A stretch of 24,476 nt of DNA from Calocera cornea HHB12733 (taxonomy: Eukaryota; Basidiomycota; Dacrymycetes; Dacrymycetales; Dacrymycetaceae), in assembly GCA_001632435.1 (NCBI GenBank), contig KV424173.1, positions 1-24,476 on the forward strand, in the 5' to 3' direction. The notes under the pieces are model-generated. The model did no database searches. It was not told the DNA's origin and was given only the letters and a program-made list of their open reading frames with translations. The position numbers were made by a program, and so were the translations under genes. Position 1 is the stretch's first letter. Each line of letters opens with the position of its first letter. This document shows positions 1 through 11,098 of the stretch, in pieces.

Positions 1-67
1 GGCACCGCAAGACGGGCACCGCAAGACGGGCACCGCAAGACAGGCACCGCAAGACGGGCACCGCAGG
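1..67. repeat. 14-bp minisatellite at window edge
   Basis: Unit GGCACCGCAAGACG is repeated four times (the third copy ends in A), with a fifth diverged copy ending near 67. The array is cut by the window start, so its full length is unknown. Confidence 0.9.
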
Positions 68-517
68 GCCACAAGGGAGCAATGCAGAAAATCAGCAGAC
101 TCGGTGAGGGACCAAAAACAACGGTTACAATGAGCGAAGCGAGATGGGTTACCCTAGTGAGAACGAAGCCGACCATCAGACCAGGTGGTAGATCCCTTGC
201 CAAAGCCGATGATAGGTGATTGGCGCAAAGAAAGGGAGCGCACGGAAGGTCACCTTCCATACGATGCTGACAAAGCGTCCGCTTTGGTGGGCCCAAAACA
301 AGCGGCAGTTCGTGACCTGAAGTGGCTCACTCATATGTATGCTTAACAGTTCCCTGGTAGGACACATCCAGTCAGATGACGAAGTTGCCGGGCTTGGAAT
401 CGATTGAACCGTCCACCGAACCACCCGTGAGAATCCAGCACTCAGACTATCCAAGACCCGAACCGGGCACCATATTGTGGTCTACGACGCGCCAGATCCA
501 CACCGCGCATCCGTCTG

Positions 518-1168
518 ATGACTGCATTGGACGCCTCCCTCGGTGCAAAGCCCCTCGAGTTGCCGGAACTGCTTACACCCGATCGGATTGTGGCTGGAGC
601 CGAGACCTATTTGGTTTTTGACGGCAGGGACACGAAGATCTACCGCGTTGAAGATCGATTCGCTCTCATCCTGACCCTTCCCGAGCTGGATATTGAGCGA
701 ATAGCTCGGAACCAGGGCCGCGCTGCTAAAGTTATTTCAACGCCTTCGGTCTACTACTACGGGCGGACTTTTGATTGCACCTACATGCTGACGGACTACA
801 TTGGTGTCCGAACTGTCGAAGACTATGCGAAAGATTGGCCCAAATCTGATCTGGCCATTTACATGTCCAGGATTCGGACCATCATCGATCGGCTCGCGGC
901 CATCAGTCTCTCCCACAACGACCCGTACCCAAGGAACATCATCATCGACCAGTTCTCCAATTTCCTTGGAGTCGTCAATTGGGAGATGTCGGACACACTG
1001 GACAAGAGCCCGGAGTATCAGCGGCGGGCTGTGAGTCATTCGGAACCCCACTATTGGGACGCGGCAGTTCGACACCTACACTCTCCCGCCGTGTTGTTCC
1101 ATGGGAATGGGTTTGATGGCCGGGAGTTCGGCCGCGCGCTGCCTCATATAGTTCCCCTATATGCGTAG
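518..1168 (+). CDS. APH/protein-kinase-fold protein, short and degenerate
   Basis: An intron-less 216-residue frame. The C-terminal half holds a catalytic-loop sequence SHNDPYPRNIIID (about residues 131-143), matching the HxDxxxxN loop of aminoglycoside-phosphotransferase-like kinases. A few residues later VVNWE stands where the family has a metal-binding D (I-D-W-E), so the DFG-type Asp is Asn here. The N-lobe is short, and the expected ATP-binding Lys is not obvious in IYRVEDRF. Family knowledge: many fungi carry large sets of such kinase-like proteins of unknown substrate. Inference: activity is weakened or lost, or the protein is a pseudokinase. The start at 518 is the first Met of this frame; an upstream exon cannot be excluded. 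The frame ends at TAG 1166-1168. Confidence 0.6.
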   Translation: MTALDASLGAKPLELPELLTPDRIVAGAETYLVFDGRDTKIYRVEDRFALILTLPELDIERIARNQGRAAKVISTPSVYYYGRTFDCTYMLTDYIGVRTVEDYAKDWPKSDLAIYMSRIRTIIDRLAAISLSHNDPYPRNIIIDQFSNFLGVVNWEMSDTLDKSPEYQRRAVSHSEPHYWDAAVRHLHSPAVLFHGNGFDGREFGRALPHIVPLYA

Positions 1169-4100
1169 ATACTGCTAACTCATGGATCACTCGTGTCTGA
1201 CCCGCGCGTCGCATACCCGCGCGTGTCTTGAGATGGTGCGAGTCAACCATCACCGCCTGCCCTTCCTCTCCTGCGCCGCGGCGGTAGGGCAACATTGTGG
1301 GTCTCGGACGGATAATAGCATTACCCCACTGTGATTCCTTTTCTTGCCTTCCAACAGACACTCTGGCGCACACGGTGGGCGACCGCGATGCGCTTCCATG
1401 GGGATGGTGGAAGGCACCGCTGTCACGCCGATTCGTAGCCCCCCCCCCCCCCCCTTTTTAAGCTCTTACCGAGCTTCCTCACCATCCTCTCGCGGCACTC
1501 CCCGCGGCAGGTCCGGCCACCTCCCGGCCAGAGCAGAGCGTGCCTGCGCGTGGCCAGGCCCCAGGCCCCCCCAATTCGTCAGGGTCAGGGTCATCTTCCG
1601 GCCGTCATGGCAACCGCTCCGAACATTGCATCCCCGGTTCGGCGGGCTGAACGCGCGCGCGCTGGCTCGTTGTCACAGCCGAACCGGCATTCGGGGGCGA
1701 TAGGAAGAGGGCAGCCTGAGTGCGTGCTGTGGCGCTCTGCTCGGAGAGCGATCGGCGGGGAGGGGAGGGTGCGCTTTCGGGCTTGTCCACGCTCGCCCGG
1801 GCGGCCGTCCGCGGAGGGGTCGCCCCATCTCCTCGCTGCCGCACTGCAACCGCCTCGCTGTGCCGCCGGGGGGTGTGCTGCGAGCACTGCTCAGCTTGCA
1901 TTCAGCAGTATTAGCCCCGAGGTCGAGGGATGCTGCTGGTATGGCTCAGTTTCCCCCAGAACGCCTGGACCGGGGCTCGAGTGTGTCGTACTGGACCTGA
2001 CCAGCAAGTTCTGTGGTATGAAACTCGCCCCACCTTTCTACGCAGCATCCACATCCCGAAGGCTCATGCAGTGACAGAACACCTCGATCGCTTGCAGCCT
2101 GGCGGGGTCGCAAGAAGTGCCCTCTTTCCGTGGAGCACGCGGCTCTCAGCCTTACTCTGATACAACCATATTGCGCAATCTCGACTGTCGGCGCTATGGA
2201 CTGTGCTGCGCTGCACTGCCCGCGGTACAGTAGCGCGGCTATGTATGTCGTGCGTTCATTTCCGTTGTCGACGACGGCGGAAGCGAGTAGGAACCCGCCG
2301 CCCCGGCCGTCGGACCTGGCTAAATGGTGCACGGGCGACAACGGGCAGTCGTCGCATCAGGCGCGGAGCCCGCTCCCGAGCTCCAGCGAGCTCCGTGCAT
2401 CGCATGCGCATGCACTAGTACGCGTACAGTTGGCGAGCACCAGAAGCGACCGCTGCCCGGGGTTTCCTGCGCGCCGGAGGGGCTGCTCTAGGCGGGAAGG
2501 CATGGAATGGTGTCACTTGTGTCATCACTCATCAGTGGTACAGGAGGCTGCGGACGGATGTGAAGCTGTCTACATAGCGGGGGCACGGGATGAGCGGAGT
2601 GTGAGATGGGAAACATGCGCATTGCAGTAAGTTACAGCATGCACTGTGGATATTCGTTGGTTGAGGTACTGTGGTAGGGTACAGTAGGTTGCAGCTTTTC
2701 TCAAGGCACGGCAGCGGACGCGGGGGCAATGACGCAGCGGCTCCACAGCGACAGCGCGCGCGCGAGCGGGCAGCGGGCAGTCCGAGTCGCGTGTCGGGCG
2801 CCGGCCTTCTCTGTCAACGGGAAGGGGGGTGGCGGTGCGCGGGTTCCTTGTGCCTGGGAAGCGTGTCGTTGACGACCGACGACCAGACGACCAGAGCGCG
2901 TTTCAGCTCGCCCTGGGCTAGCTCGGACTTCGGAAGAACCCAAGGGGGATGGGCCGGGGTCGTACGATGTGTTTGTGGGTGTCTCTGTGTCTATGTCTTG
3001 AGGTTCTTGCGGGTGCAGGACTGCATACATTGCAAGGAAGTTGGGGAGTGACTGGTCTACTGGTGCGTGGGCCGGCGGGGCGGAGGGAACCCGCTGCTGA
3101 ACTAGCGGACTGCAGGGCAGGTGCAGGGGTGCGCGGTGAGACGAGGGGTGTCTGAGGCTCCGGCTGTGGGAGTGGGAGTGGGAGTGGGTTAAAGGTCCCG
3201 AGGGACTAGCTGACGAGGGGTACATAACTAATGCTAGTGCATGCGCTAACTTGCAAGGTGCTGAGGTGTGGCGCGAGGTCTCGGAATGCGCGACTGGCAC
3301 TCTTGGATTGTGGGAGCTTGGGAGCCTGGAATTAGCATGGGATGGGATGGAGGTGAGTGGAATCGGGTCGGGTCGCATCGCCGCGCTGCTCAACCACTGG
3401 CGTCGTCACGCCCCGGGCGGGCCTATCAGGGCTCAATCATGCTCACACGCCGAAGCAGCAGGGGTCGGTATGACGACGGAGGACGGAGCCGGAAGACGGA
3501 GGGGCGGTGGGACTTGGTTGCGGGACGGGCCCTGGGAGAGAAGCGGCGTTGGCGGGTGCGGGCGGGCGCCATCGACGTCAGCTGGTGCCGGGCGGGGCGT
3601 GTGCCGAGGGTCGGAGGGGTTGCTAGGCTGGGTGAGGGGGTGCGCTAACCAGGCAGGACAGTGCTCGACGAGGGGGCGATAGCGGGGTGTACTACTACAT
3701 ACTGCGTGGATCGATTGATGGGGCATGCCGCGGGTCGTTTGTGGGTATAATAGGGGGGAGCCGCTGTTGCTCCAAGAGGAAGAGAGTGCGTCGCTTTTCA
3801 CGGTCGTGCTCCGAGTGTGGCAGTCCCCGCGACCCGGCGGCGTGCGCGCGGTGACGTCTGCGTCTCTCCTCGGTCTGCAACCTGTCCGTAAAGTTCCCCC
3901 GGCCCCTGATCCGCCTGACCACCCGTCGGCCCTGGCGGAGGAAGCATCGCAGGTGGGGAGGGGAAGCAATTGACCGCAGACGGTGCGGCACTTGCCAATT
4001 GCACCGGGCCACAGAGCAGAGCACACTACAGTCGGCACGCTACACGTCTGCTCTCACCCTCCTCGACAGCCCCACCACCACCCACCACCACCCACCACCC

Positions 4101-4221
4101 CCTGCTGCCCGACGACCACCCGGATCGGATGCATGCGACACCCACACACCGCTAGAGCAGCACGACGACGACGCCGACGCGGACGAGCAGCCTGTGCCCC
4201 ACCCCCACCCACGGAGCAATC
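1169..4221. other. GC-rich intergenic region, no supported gene
   Basis: About 3 kb between the kinase-like gene and the YTH gene. It holds a run of 16 C at 1439-1454, a G-quadruplex-capable repeat at 3166-3188, a TATAATA at about 3746, and CCACCA/pyrimidine-rich sequence at about 4071-4100 before the YTH start. Several frames of 60-230 codons are open here on both strands. They are low-complexity, overlap one another and show no domain or splice logic. The 3' part probably contains the YTH promoter and 5' UTR. Confidence 0.6.
3166..3188 (+). repeat. G-quadruplex-capable hexanucleotide repeat
   Basis: GTGGGA repeated three times plus GTGGG. This gives four GGG tracts (3168, 3174, 3180, 3186) separated by AGT loops, a textbook parallel G4 pattern, about 1 kb upstream of the YTH start codon. 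Confidence 0.75.
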
Positions 4222-7200
4222 ATGGACCGCGACCAGCAGCAGCGGCTCCACCCTCGCTTCACAGGTGCGTACCCGAGCCCCCGCTTCCCCCTCTTCCCTT
4301 CCTTCTCTCTCCATTCGTGAGCCCTCGATGCCTGCGCTTCTCGCTCTTGCTTCTGGCCCACCCCCACCGGCTCGCACCACGCAAGATCGCTTGCCATATC
4401 GGGCCCCACTCGCTCCCGCCACACCCACACCCACAGCCTCACAGCCCTCGCCTCCCTCCTCCCTCCCTCTCAGCACCGGCCCGCCCCCATCCCGCCGCGC
4501 ACTCCCACGGGGGCCCTCTGTCCTTCACCCACCCACCCGAGAGGCGAGAGGCGAGGAGGCGAGGAGGCGAGGGGTGGGCCGATACCCCGCCCGCGTCGCG
4601 TGCGTATGCGAGCGCGGTGCACACCTCCTCATGCGCGCATGCAAGCACACCCCTGCCCATGGCCGCTGTGGTCGCTCGTCGCCTCCCGCCCTGCGCTCAC
4701 GGCCATGTGAATCCACGCCCGGGCGGTGCACGGCATCCCATCCGCCACCCAGCACCGCGCACCGGGCGAGTCATCTTCGCCCCGAGCCCGCATTGGGATG
4801 GTGCTGGTACTGGTCTTCCTGGGACTAGGGCTGCGAGTGGGCGAGCTGGGAAGGAAGGGGGGAAGGCAGTGGAGGGGGATAAAGCAACGGCCGATCGTGC
4901 GTGCTCTCAGACTCCCTTCGCGACTCACGCTCATCCTTTTCAACTGCAGGTGGTCGCCCGCTGGATGCTGGATCGCCGTCGCTGTTCGCTGCTTGCTCGT
5001 TTGCGCTAGTCGCCCCTCTCGTCCCCTTTCCGGCCCAGCCCGCTCGCTGCCTTCCCTTTGCGCTCTTCACCTTTCCGCTTCGAAGGACGCTTCCCTGCGG
5101 CCATCTTTTGCTTTTCTGCGTTCTTCGGCGGACATTCCTTGCATTTACACTCCCAATTCCGAACTCGGACATCCCCATCGTGCCTGTGCCTGTGCCAGTG
5201 CTAAACTAACCCCCGCCCTTCACAGAAGAGGGCCAAGCCCCCTACGCGCCCCAGCCGCAAGGCGCGTTCACCCCGTTCGACCGGGCGAACGCCAACCCAA
5301 ACCCAAATCCAGCGCCGGACGGCTTCCCCCCAACCCCCGCTCTCCCGGTCCCGGTCCCGATCTACGACTCCGCCTCGGCGCTGAGGGGCCCCTGGGCGCC
5401 CGTCCCCGCCCCGCCCTCCACCTCCGCCGGCCCCTCCGCCTCCCCGCTCCGCGCCGTCCCCGGCCAGGTGCGCCTCGCGGACCGCGACCGCGACAGGCAG
5501 AGCCCCGAGGCGCTCCCCGCGCGCGCGCTCGCCAGCCTAGCGCTCGACGAGGACGACTCCTCGGCGGAGGACGAGATGCGGCGGTCCCGCGCCAGCCCTG
5601 GCTCGCGCTCAGAGCGCCAGGTCCCGCCCCGCCGCATGCAGGAGCACCAGCAGCGCCAGCTCCAACGACAACAGTCCACCGCTGCCGCCCTTGCGCAGCC
5701 CACCCAGCTCACATACGGCTCCATCGGCGCTAACACCCCGCAGGACCCGTATGGTCGCTCCCAGGCTGCCGCGGCAGCAGCCGGAGGGTTCGGCATGCCG
5801 ACGGTGTACGGGCAGCAGCCCGCGCCTTTGTCGTACAACCCGCGCGGGTACTCGCCGAGCTACCCGAGCCCCATGCAGGTGATGATGGGCGGCGTGGGCG
5901 TGGGCGTGTCCGTGCCCGGGCAGTACGGCGCGTACGGCGCGTACGGCCAGCCGGAGCTCATGACCTCCCCCGTGGCGTTCGGCAACCCGCCGCCCTTCTC
6001 CTTCCAGCGCATCTCCCCCGACCCGGCGCCGTCCTACCCCCCTCCCCGCGCGCCCGGCGGGCCACGCCCGCCCTACCCACCCAGCTCGTTCCACTTCAAC
6101 TCCCCCCCGCCGTCCTCCCCTCCTCCTCCAGGCGCACGCCCGCTCCAGCCCCAGCAAGCGTACGCCCCGATGGGCTACTCGACCCCCTCCGGCTCGTCGA
6201 TGCAGGGCTACTCGCCGGTGTTCGGCGTACCCACCTCGCCCGTCTTCACCCAGCCCCGATTCGCAAACACGGGCTTCGCACAGCCCTACGGCTCCCAGTC
6301 GCCGGAGGACGCCCTCAGGCAGAGCGGAGGCACGTGGTACTTCATCCCGGACCAGAGCGGGCAGGCGGGCGGGTTCGAGCAGGTCCAGCATCCGCACCAG
6401 CACCAGCACCAGCAAGTCCCGCACCACCAGCACCAGCAGCAGTACGCACAGCCGTACGGGCTCGGCTTCGCACCCCCCCAGGTCGCGCGCAGCGAGAGCG
6501 ACTCGTTCCCGCAGGCACCAATCAGCCCGATCATGTACCCCATCGGCGGCGCTCCACGTCCGCTCCGCGCGTCACACGGGCACGGCCCACGCCCCTCGCT
6601 CTCCCAGTCCTCCTCCACTCCTTCCACCAACGTGCCTGAAACGGGCCCGTCCGAGCCGCACGCGCGCTCCGACCCTGCAACACTGCGGCAGTCCACCTCC
6701 GCGCGAGGCGCGAGCGCAGACGCAGCGGACACGTCCTTCGGCTCGCAGGTCTCGCAGATCCCCTTCCCCTCCCTCTCCTCCCCGGCCCAGCAGAGCAGGC
6801 CGCAGCGCCGCCCCGCGTCGCCCACGCGCAAGGCGTACCACCCCAACCCGCCCGCGAATCGCTCCGAGTGGGTCATGTGGGTCGGAAACGTCCCGCACGA
6901 CGCGACCCACGACGAGCTCTGGCGGTACTTCAACCAGCCGATCCCGCCCCAGCCGTACGGCCCACCCCTGCCAGGCCAGCCGCCCGCGCCGGGCGAAGAT
7001 CAGTCGGGCGGCGTCAGCAGCGTCTTCCTCATCTCCCGCTCCAACTGCGCGTTCGTCAACTTCAACTCGGAGAACCACCTCGAGCGCGCGGTCGCCTTCT
7101 TCAATAACAAGCCGATACGGCCGAACGACCCGCGCTGCCCGAGGCTCGTCTGCCGCGTAAGGAGGAGGGACGACGACCTGCGCGCTGGCGTTGGTGGGCA

Positions 7201-9204
7201 GCGCGGCATGGGCATGCACACGCGCTGGGTGAAAGAGCAGCGGGAGCGCGACCGGGATGAGCAGGAGCAGACGCCTGCTACCGCGGCCGCTCAGGTCGCC
7301 GAGGGGAAGCAGCCCGAGCAGGGCGCAGAGAGTGACCAGCCGCCGGACACGCCCACGCGCCAGAAGACGTTGGGCCACCAGGGCAGCTCGGGCAGCTTTA
7401 CAAGCACCAACTCGAGCTTCTTGCAGAAGTACTTCCCCAAGCGGTACTTTATCCTCAAGTCGCTTACCCAGGTGAGTCCTGCCGATACGGGAGTGATGCA
7501 CGTACTGATTGCTTGGCACAGTTCGATCTCAATCTCAGTGTGGAGCGCGGTCTCTGGGCCACTCAACCGCACAACGAGCCCGTTCTTGATCAGGCTTTCC
7601 GAACGAGCACAGACGTGTACCTCATCTTCGGCGCGAACAAGTCCGGCGAGTTCTACGGATACGCCCGCATGGCTGGGCCCATCCAATACCCAGGCAAGCA
7701 AGAAAAGGCTGAGAACCGCGTCTCCTGGGCATCGCGCACCGAGAGCTCGCATTCATCTAGCAAGAGCATCGAGGGGCCGCTGAACAAGAGACAGGGCCAG
7801 CCGGAGATGATCGCGGAAGACCAGGAGGGCGAGCACCGCGAGGAGAAGCGGGAAAGCCGCGATGAGCCTGCTGAACCTGCGCAAGAAACGGGGGCTGCGG
7901 AGGAGACTGCTGCTGTCCATGAGGAGCACGACGCAGCCGAAGAAGCTCAGGAGCGACCCGAGCCTCCATCATTGGAGGTTTCTGCGCCGGAAGAAGAGGA
8001 TCCGGAACCGAAAGATCATGGTGGTGGGCTCTCTGAGCGACGAGACGACGTTCCAGGCCCAATGGAACTTCCCAGCAGCTTCCTCGATCCTCCCGCCGGC
8101 GGCCCGTCACTTGCGTCCTCACCTCAGCCCATGACACAAGATGAGTCGCAGTCACTAGAGGAGCGAGATCCCAAAGAACAACGTCCTCTTCATCACCCCC
8201 ACATTCGAGGTGGCGTTCGCAGTCAAAGGCAGAGTCCATTGCCCACACCATCGGTGCCTACCGGCGATGACGCACCGAGACTGCCTGTTCCGGAGGAAGT
8301 TGCCTCTGCGCCTGCCGAAGTCGGTCCCGAGCGGAAGAGGTTCACATTCGACGAGCCGGGGCCGCATAACACCATCGACGGTAGCGACCTCCGCTCGTCT
8401 AACAATCGCACTCGCCTCGCTGCTGCGCTCGCCAGCCAGCCTGCCGATCTCGATCTGAGACTGGAGGCGATTCTCTCCGCGGCTGACAAGCAGGCTGAAC
8501 GAGGCGCGTCGAACCAGGAGGGCGAAGTCGACGGTGACGGTGTTATGCGGAGGGATACTGCCCCAACCGAAGCAGAAAAGCTCGAGCATGCGCAGCGGAC
8601 AGCAGCTGCTGAGGAGCTAACGCCGGAAGCAGGCAGACCGCAAATGCAATCATACACAAGCGGTCCCACTGAGACCACCGTAGTCCCGGAGCATGAAGGG
8701 GCCACACAGCCATCCGAGGGAGTACAGTCTCCCGAAGCTGAAGGCGGGAAGCCAACCGGAAAGGAAGAGGAGTCCTGGGGTACCCCTTTCAAGATCGAAT
8801 GGATCAAAGTGGAGCCGCTTCCTTTCTATCGTGCTCGACATCTCCGGAATCCGTGGAACAATGACCGAGAAGTCAAGGTTTCGCGCGATGGCACGGAGAT
8901 CGAGCCTGCTGTGGGCGCTCGTCTCCTGCAAGAGTGGGAACGTCTGGAGGAAGACCCGACACCTGCTCCACCCGCGACCGGCAGAAATCGTGGCTCTCGC
9001 CCACCCTTCCGCACCGGTTACTCTACTCCTTCTGCACAGATTGCTGCGATGCAGAGCCCTCCCGTGCCTCTGTCGCCCACGCAGCTTGATGCGATGCAGA
9101 GTCCAACCGTGCCAATTCCCCCCTACATGCCGCCAAGAGACAATTCCGGCAATGTACCGCAGTGGCTCTTCCAAGGCCGTGGCCCAGCGCCATGGCAGTC
9201 ATAA
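4222..9204 (+). CDS. RRM + YTH domain protein (putative m6A RNA reader)
   Basis: Exons 4222-4264, 5226-7471 and 7522-9204 (introns 961 and 50 nt) join in phase to 1323 residues. Residues about 75-550 are disordered and rich in Gln, Pro, His, Gly and Tyr. An RRM follows (about 560-662; RNP2-like MWVGNVP, RNP1-like NCAFVNF). The YTH domain starts at about 746 (KRYFILKSL...GLWATQP...VYLIFGANKSGEFYGYARM) and is split by about 360 acidic, disordered residues before WGTPFKIEWIKV and HLRNPWNNDREVKVSRDGTE (from about 1182). W775 and W1182 align with methyl-adenine cage positions; the remaining cage residue is uncertain (W832 is a candidate). YTH domains bind N6-methyladenosine in RNA; RRM-YTH fusions occur in fungi. 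Start choice: the 43-nt exon gives a clean phase match (codon G|AA) and CTAAC lies before acceptor 5225. Ends convergent to Sen15. Confidence 0.88.
4265..5225 (+). other. Long first intron of the YTH gene
   Basis: Donor GTGCGT at 4265; acceptor CACAG at 5221-5225 preceded by CTAAC. At 961 nt it is about 19 times longer than the other introns here. It contains an 8-bp tandem repeat (AGGCGAGG, about 4541-4573). Open frames inside it are compositional and do not join the exon phases. Confidence 0.7.
4541..4573 (+). repeat. AGGCGAGG tandem repeat in YTH intron 1
   Basis: About four units of AGGCGAGG/GAGGCGAG in direct succession, within intron 1 of the YTH gene. Confidence 0.7.
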
Positions 9205-9937
9205 TCTCCGTTCACCAATTACCCTCAATCCCCTTATATGCATCATTTGGTCATTCTTGATTCAACTCCCACCAGCCAATCATCCATCGCATCGTTTTCC
9301 AGCACTCACGACCTGGAGGCGATTCCATACCCTGGATGTCGCCCCTCTCACGCCCTTTGACTACGATTTCACACCACCCGCCCTCTCCGATCAACTGTTT
9401 CCACCAATGGCTAGTGTATTCATAAGCCTCCCCTCCTGCATCACCGCCCAGTCGCGTCGACTGGCCCTGTAATGCCTCTTTTGCATTTTTTCCCATCATG
9501 AAGCAACACACGAATCGCATGGCTCCATTTCTTGTCCTTCTAACTTACGGGGTTGCTTGGTAGTCTAGGATGGCTATCCCTGGAAATCGCGCGTTCCGCC
9601 GGATGTCACACCGACCGAAGAATACATGACTCGTCTCTTTAGATGTCGTCACGACAACAAAAGTGACCAGCTGGCGGCGCGATGCGAGATCCAGGTCGAC
9701 TAATGGGTAGGATAGGACGTCACTTGTGCAAGAGACTCGGACTTTCTCCTTCGGACTGTTCCCCTTTGGCGTAAGTGGTAGATGACCAAGTATCCTAATC
9801 GCCGTAGAGTGAATCTGCAGCAATCAATGATGGTTTCGTCTGTCCCCCGTGACCCGGGCCCACTGTTGCTGTCGCAGCCAGCATGAAGTGATCTCGCGGT
9901 TCTCCACCCCCAGGATGAGCTCGAATGTGTCTGAAGA
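9205..9937. other. Convergent 3' intergenic region
   Basis: Between the YTH stop (9204) and the Sen15 stop (9938). It must hold both 3' UTRs. A 92-codon minus-strand frame (9545-9823) has no recognisable feature. No RNA gene or repeat seen. Confidence 0.6.
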
Positions 9938-10505
9938 TTACATTGGTGGCTTAACTATACCCTTCGACAACCTATAGTACACGATGGAAGAATCAGACGA
10001 GACGATGCCCAGATAAACTTCTACCGGTGTAGGAGAGATACTGTCAAACACGGCAGACAGCCTGAAGCTACATGAACAAGCGGTATGGTTTGAAGGTCGA
10101 TCACTTACCAACCGAGAGATAGTGATTCGTTTAGGTCGCAAGGAACCACGAGCTTGGGGAGCTCCTAGACGGCCGTGAGTGGGTGAGTCACGCCTTCAGC
10201 ACCAAGCGGTTCACCTCTTTCGGCTTCACACCTCGAATCACGCCTCGTCCAGACTGCGGTACGTCTATTATTTCGAGATCGGTCCATTGCTGCGCTAGAA
10301 GACAGGAGTCACCACGGTGTAGAAGGAACTATGGAAGTGCATACCATGGAGGATGTCATTGTAGGTTTGATACAGTGATGCCGCCGTTGCGGGATACTTG
10401 GTGAGAAGCGGCTTTACCGCGTCGAACTAGCACATATCTTGAGCTCAGACTGAATATCATGAGAAAGCAAGAGAAACGTACTGCAGGATGGACATTCGCA
10501 TCCAT
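9938..10505 (-). CDS. SEN15: tRNA-splicing endonuclease subunit Sen15
   Basis: Exons on the minus strand, 5' to 3': 10505-10482, 10426-10345, 10294-10215, 10164-10109 and 10061-9938. Introns are 55, 50, 50 and 47 nt, and the phases close to 121 residues. Diagnostic Sen15 segments are YNDILHAQQWTDLEIIDVPQ, KLVVPCDLNESLSLGW and the C-terminal SSDSSIVYYRLSKGIVKPP. Sen15 is a structural subunit of the Sen2/Sen34/Sen54/Sen15 complex that cuts introns from pre-tRNA. The length fits compact fungal homologues. The donor at 10214 (GTGAAC) was preferred to one 12 nt downstream because it gives a 50-nt rather than a 38-nt intron. The mobile element begins 143 bp upstream of this start codon. Confidence 0.9.
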
Positions 10506-10554
10506 AAACCACGACAACAGAAAAAGCTGATCAAAAGGGTTTGGCAATGCCGAA

Positions 10555-10599
10555 GGGCGCGTTCAAGAAGGACCCTTGAGAGAACCCTTGAACGCGCCC
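10555..10599. repeat. 13-bp perfect inverted repeat in the Sen15 5' flank
   Basis: GGGCGCGTTCAAG at 10555-10567 and its exact complement CTTGAACGCGCCC at 10587-10599, with a 19-nt spacer. It lies 50 bp upstream of the Sen15 ATG and could form a cruciform or a hairpin in the 5' UTR. Confidence 0.85.
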
Positions 10600-10642
10600 G
10601 AAATTTCGCCCGATTCGGCGACCACGGCACCAACGATGGGCT

Positions 10643-10648
10643 TCATTC
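10643..10648 (+). repeat. Left target-site duplication TCATTC
   Basis: TCATTC directly abuts the left terminal inverted repeat. The same six bases directly abut the right one at 23299-23304. Confidence 0.85.
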
Positions 10649-10674
10649 TACGGAATGGCAGAGTGGACAGCTCA
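10649..10674 (+). repeat. Left terminal inverted repeat
   Basis: Starts TACGGAATGGCAGAG and continues TGGACAGCTCA. All 26 bases match the reverse complement of 23273-23298. Similarity becomes patchy just inside. Confidence 0.92.
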
Positions 10675-10680
10675 ATTCAG

Positions 10681-10719
10681 GGGTAGGGTCTCTCCCACGG
10701 AGGCAGATCTGGCCTACCC
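10681..10719. repeat. Subterminal inverted repeat, left end
   Basis: GGGTAGG at 10681-10687 pairs with CCTACCC at 10713-10719. GACCCA occurs just inside, and its complement TGGGTC lies near the right end (23224-23229). These could be subterminal integrase contacts; this is inference. Confidence 0.45.
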
Positions 10720-10960
10720 AGACCCAGCATAATATAGCTAGACCCACTATACTTGCCCTCTCGTCAGCAACCCATTCAAGCTCCGCAAAAGCTCCGTACA
10801 CCCCGGCTATCTGCTTGTACCTCCACTCTCAGTCAGCCTTTGTAAGCAGGGATCCTATCAATGGACCCTGGCCCTTCGTACCCCTCGCACTGCGCTCGGT
10901 TTGGGGTCGAGCACACTCGCCCCTCTCCCCTTCCTCCGCCCGTCATCTCCTGCCTCGCAT

Positions 10961-10983
10961 GGGCAGTGCAGTGACATTTCACC
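10961..10983 (+). repeat. Dispersed dyad motif, copy 1
   Basis: GGGCAGTGCAGTGACATTTCACC split as GGGCAGTGC + AGTGACATTTCACC. It lies in the 3' flank of the integrase gene, inside the left end of the element. Confidence 0.85.
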
Positions 10984-11098
10984 ACCCTTTCCCTTCGGCG
11001 ACCGAGTTGGATCGGTTTCGGGTCGCCAAGGGCCAATTGTCTTGTAGAAGAACATGTAATATTACCGTTGTCAGACCTGTTAACCTATCCTAAAATGA

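Noticed and set aside
2701..3393. 230-codon minus-strand open frame
   Set aside because: Low-complexity His/Ser/Pro-rich product in GC-rich sequence, overlapping several other open frames, with no domain or splice context.
3999..5733. Long open frames across the YTH 5' region
   Set aside because: They lie in YTH intron 1 or read the YTH exon out of frame; the splice model gives a continuous protein in another frame.
5609..6433. 274-codon frame antisense to the YTH gene
   Set aside because: Shadow of the GC-biased, repetitive N-terminal coding region of the YTH protein.
9545..9823. 92-codon minus-strand frame between YTH and Sen15
   Set aside because: No recognisable domain; sits in the shared 3' UTR interval; length expected by chance.
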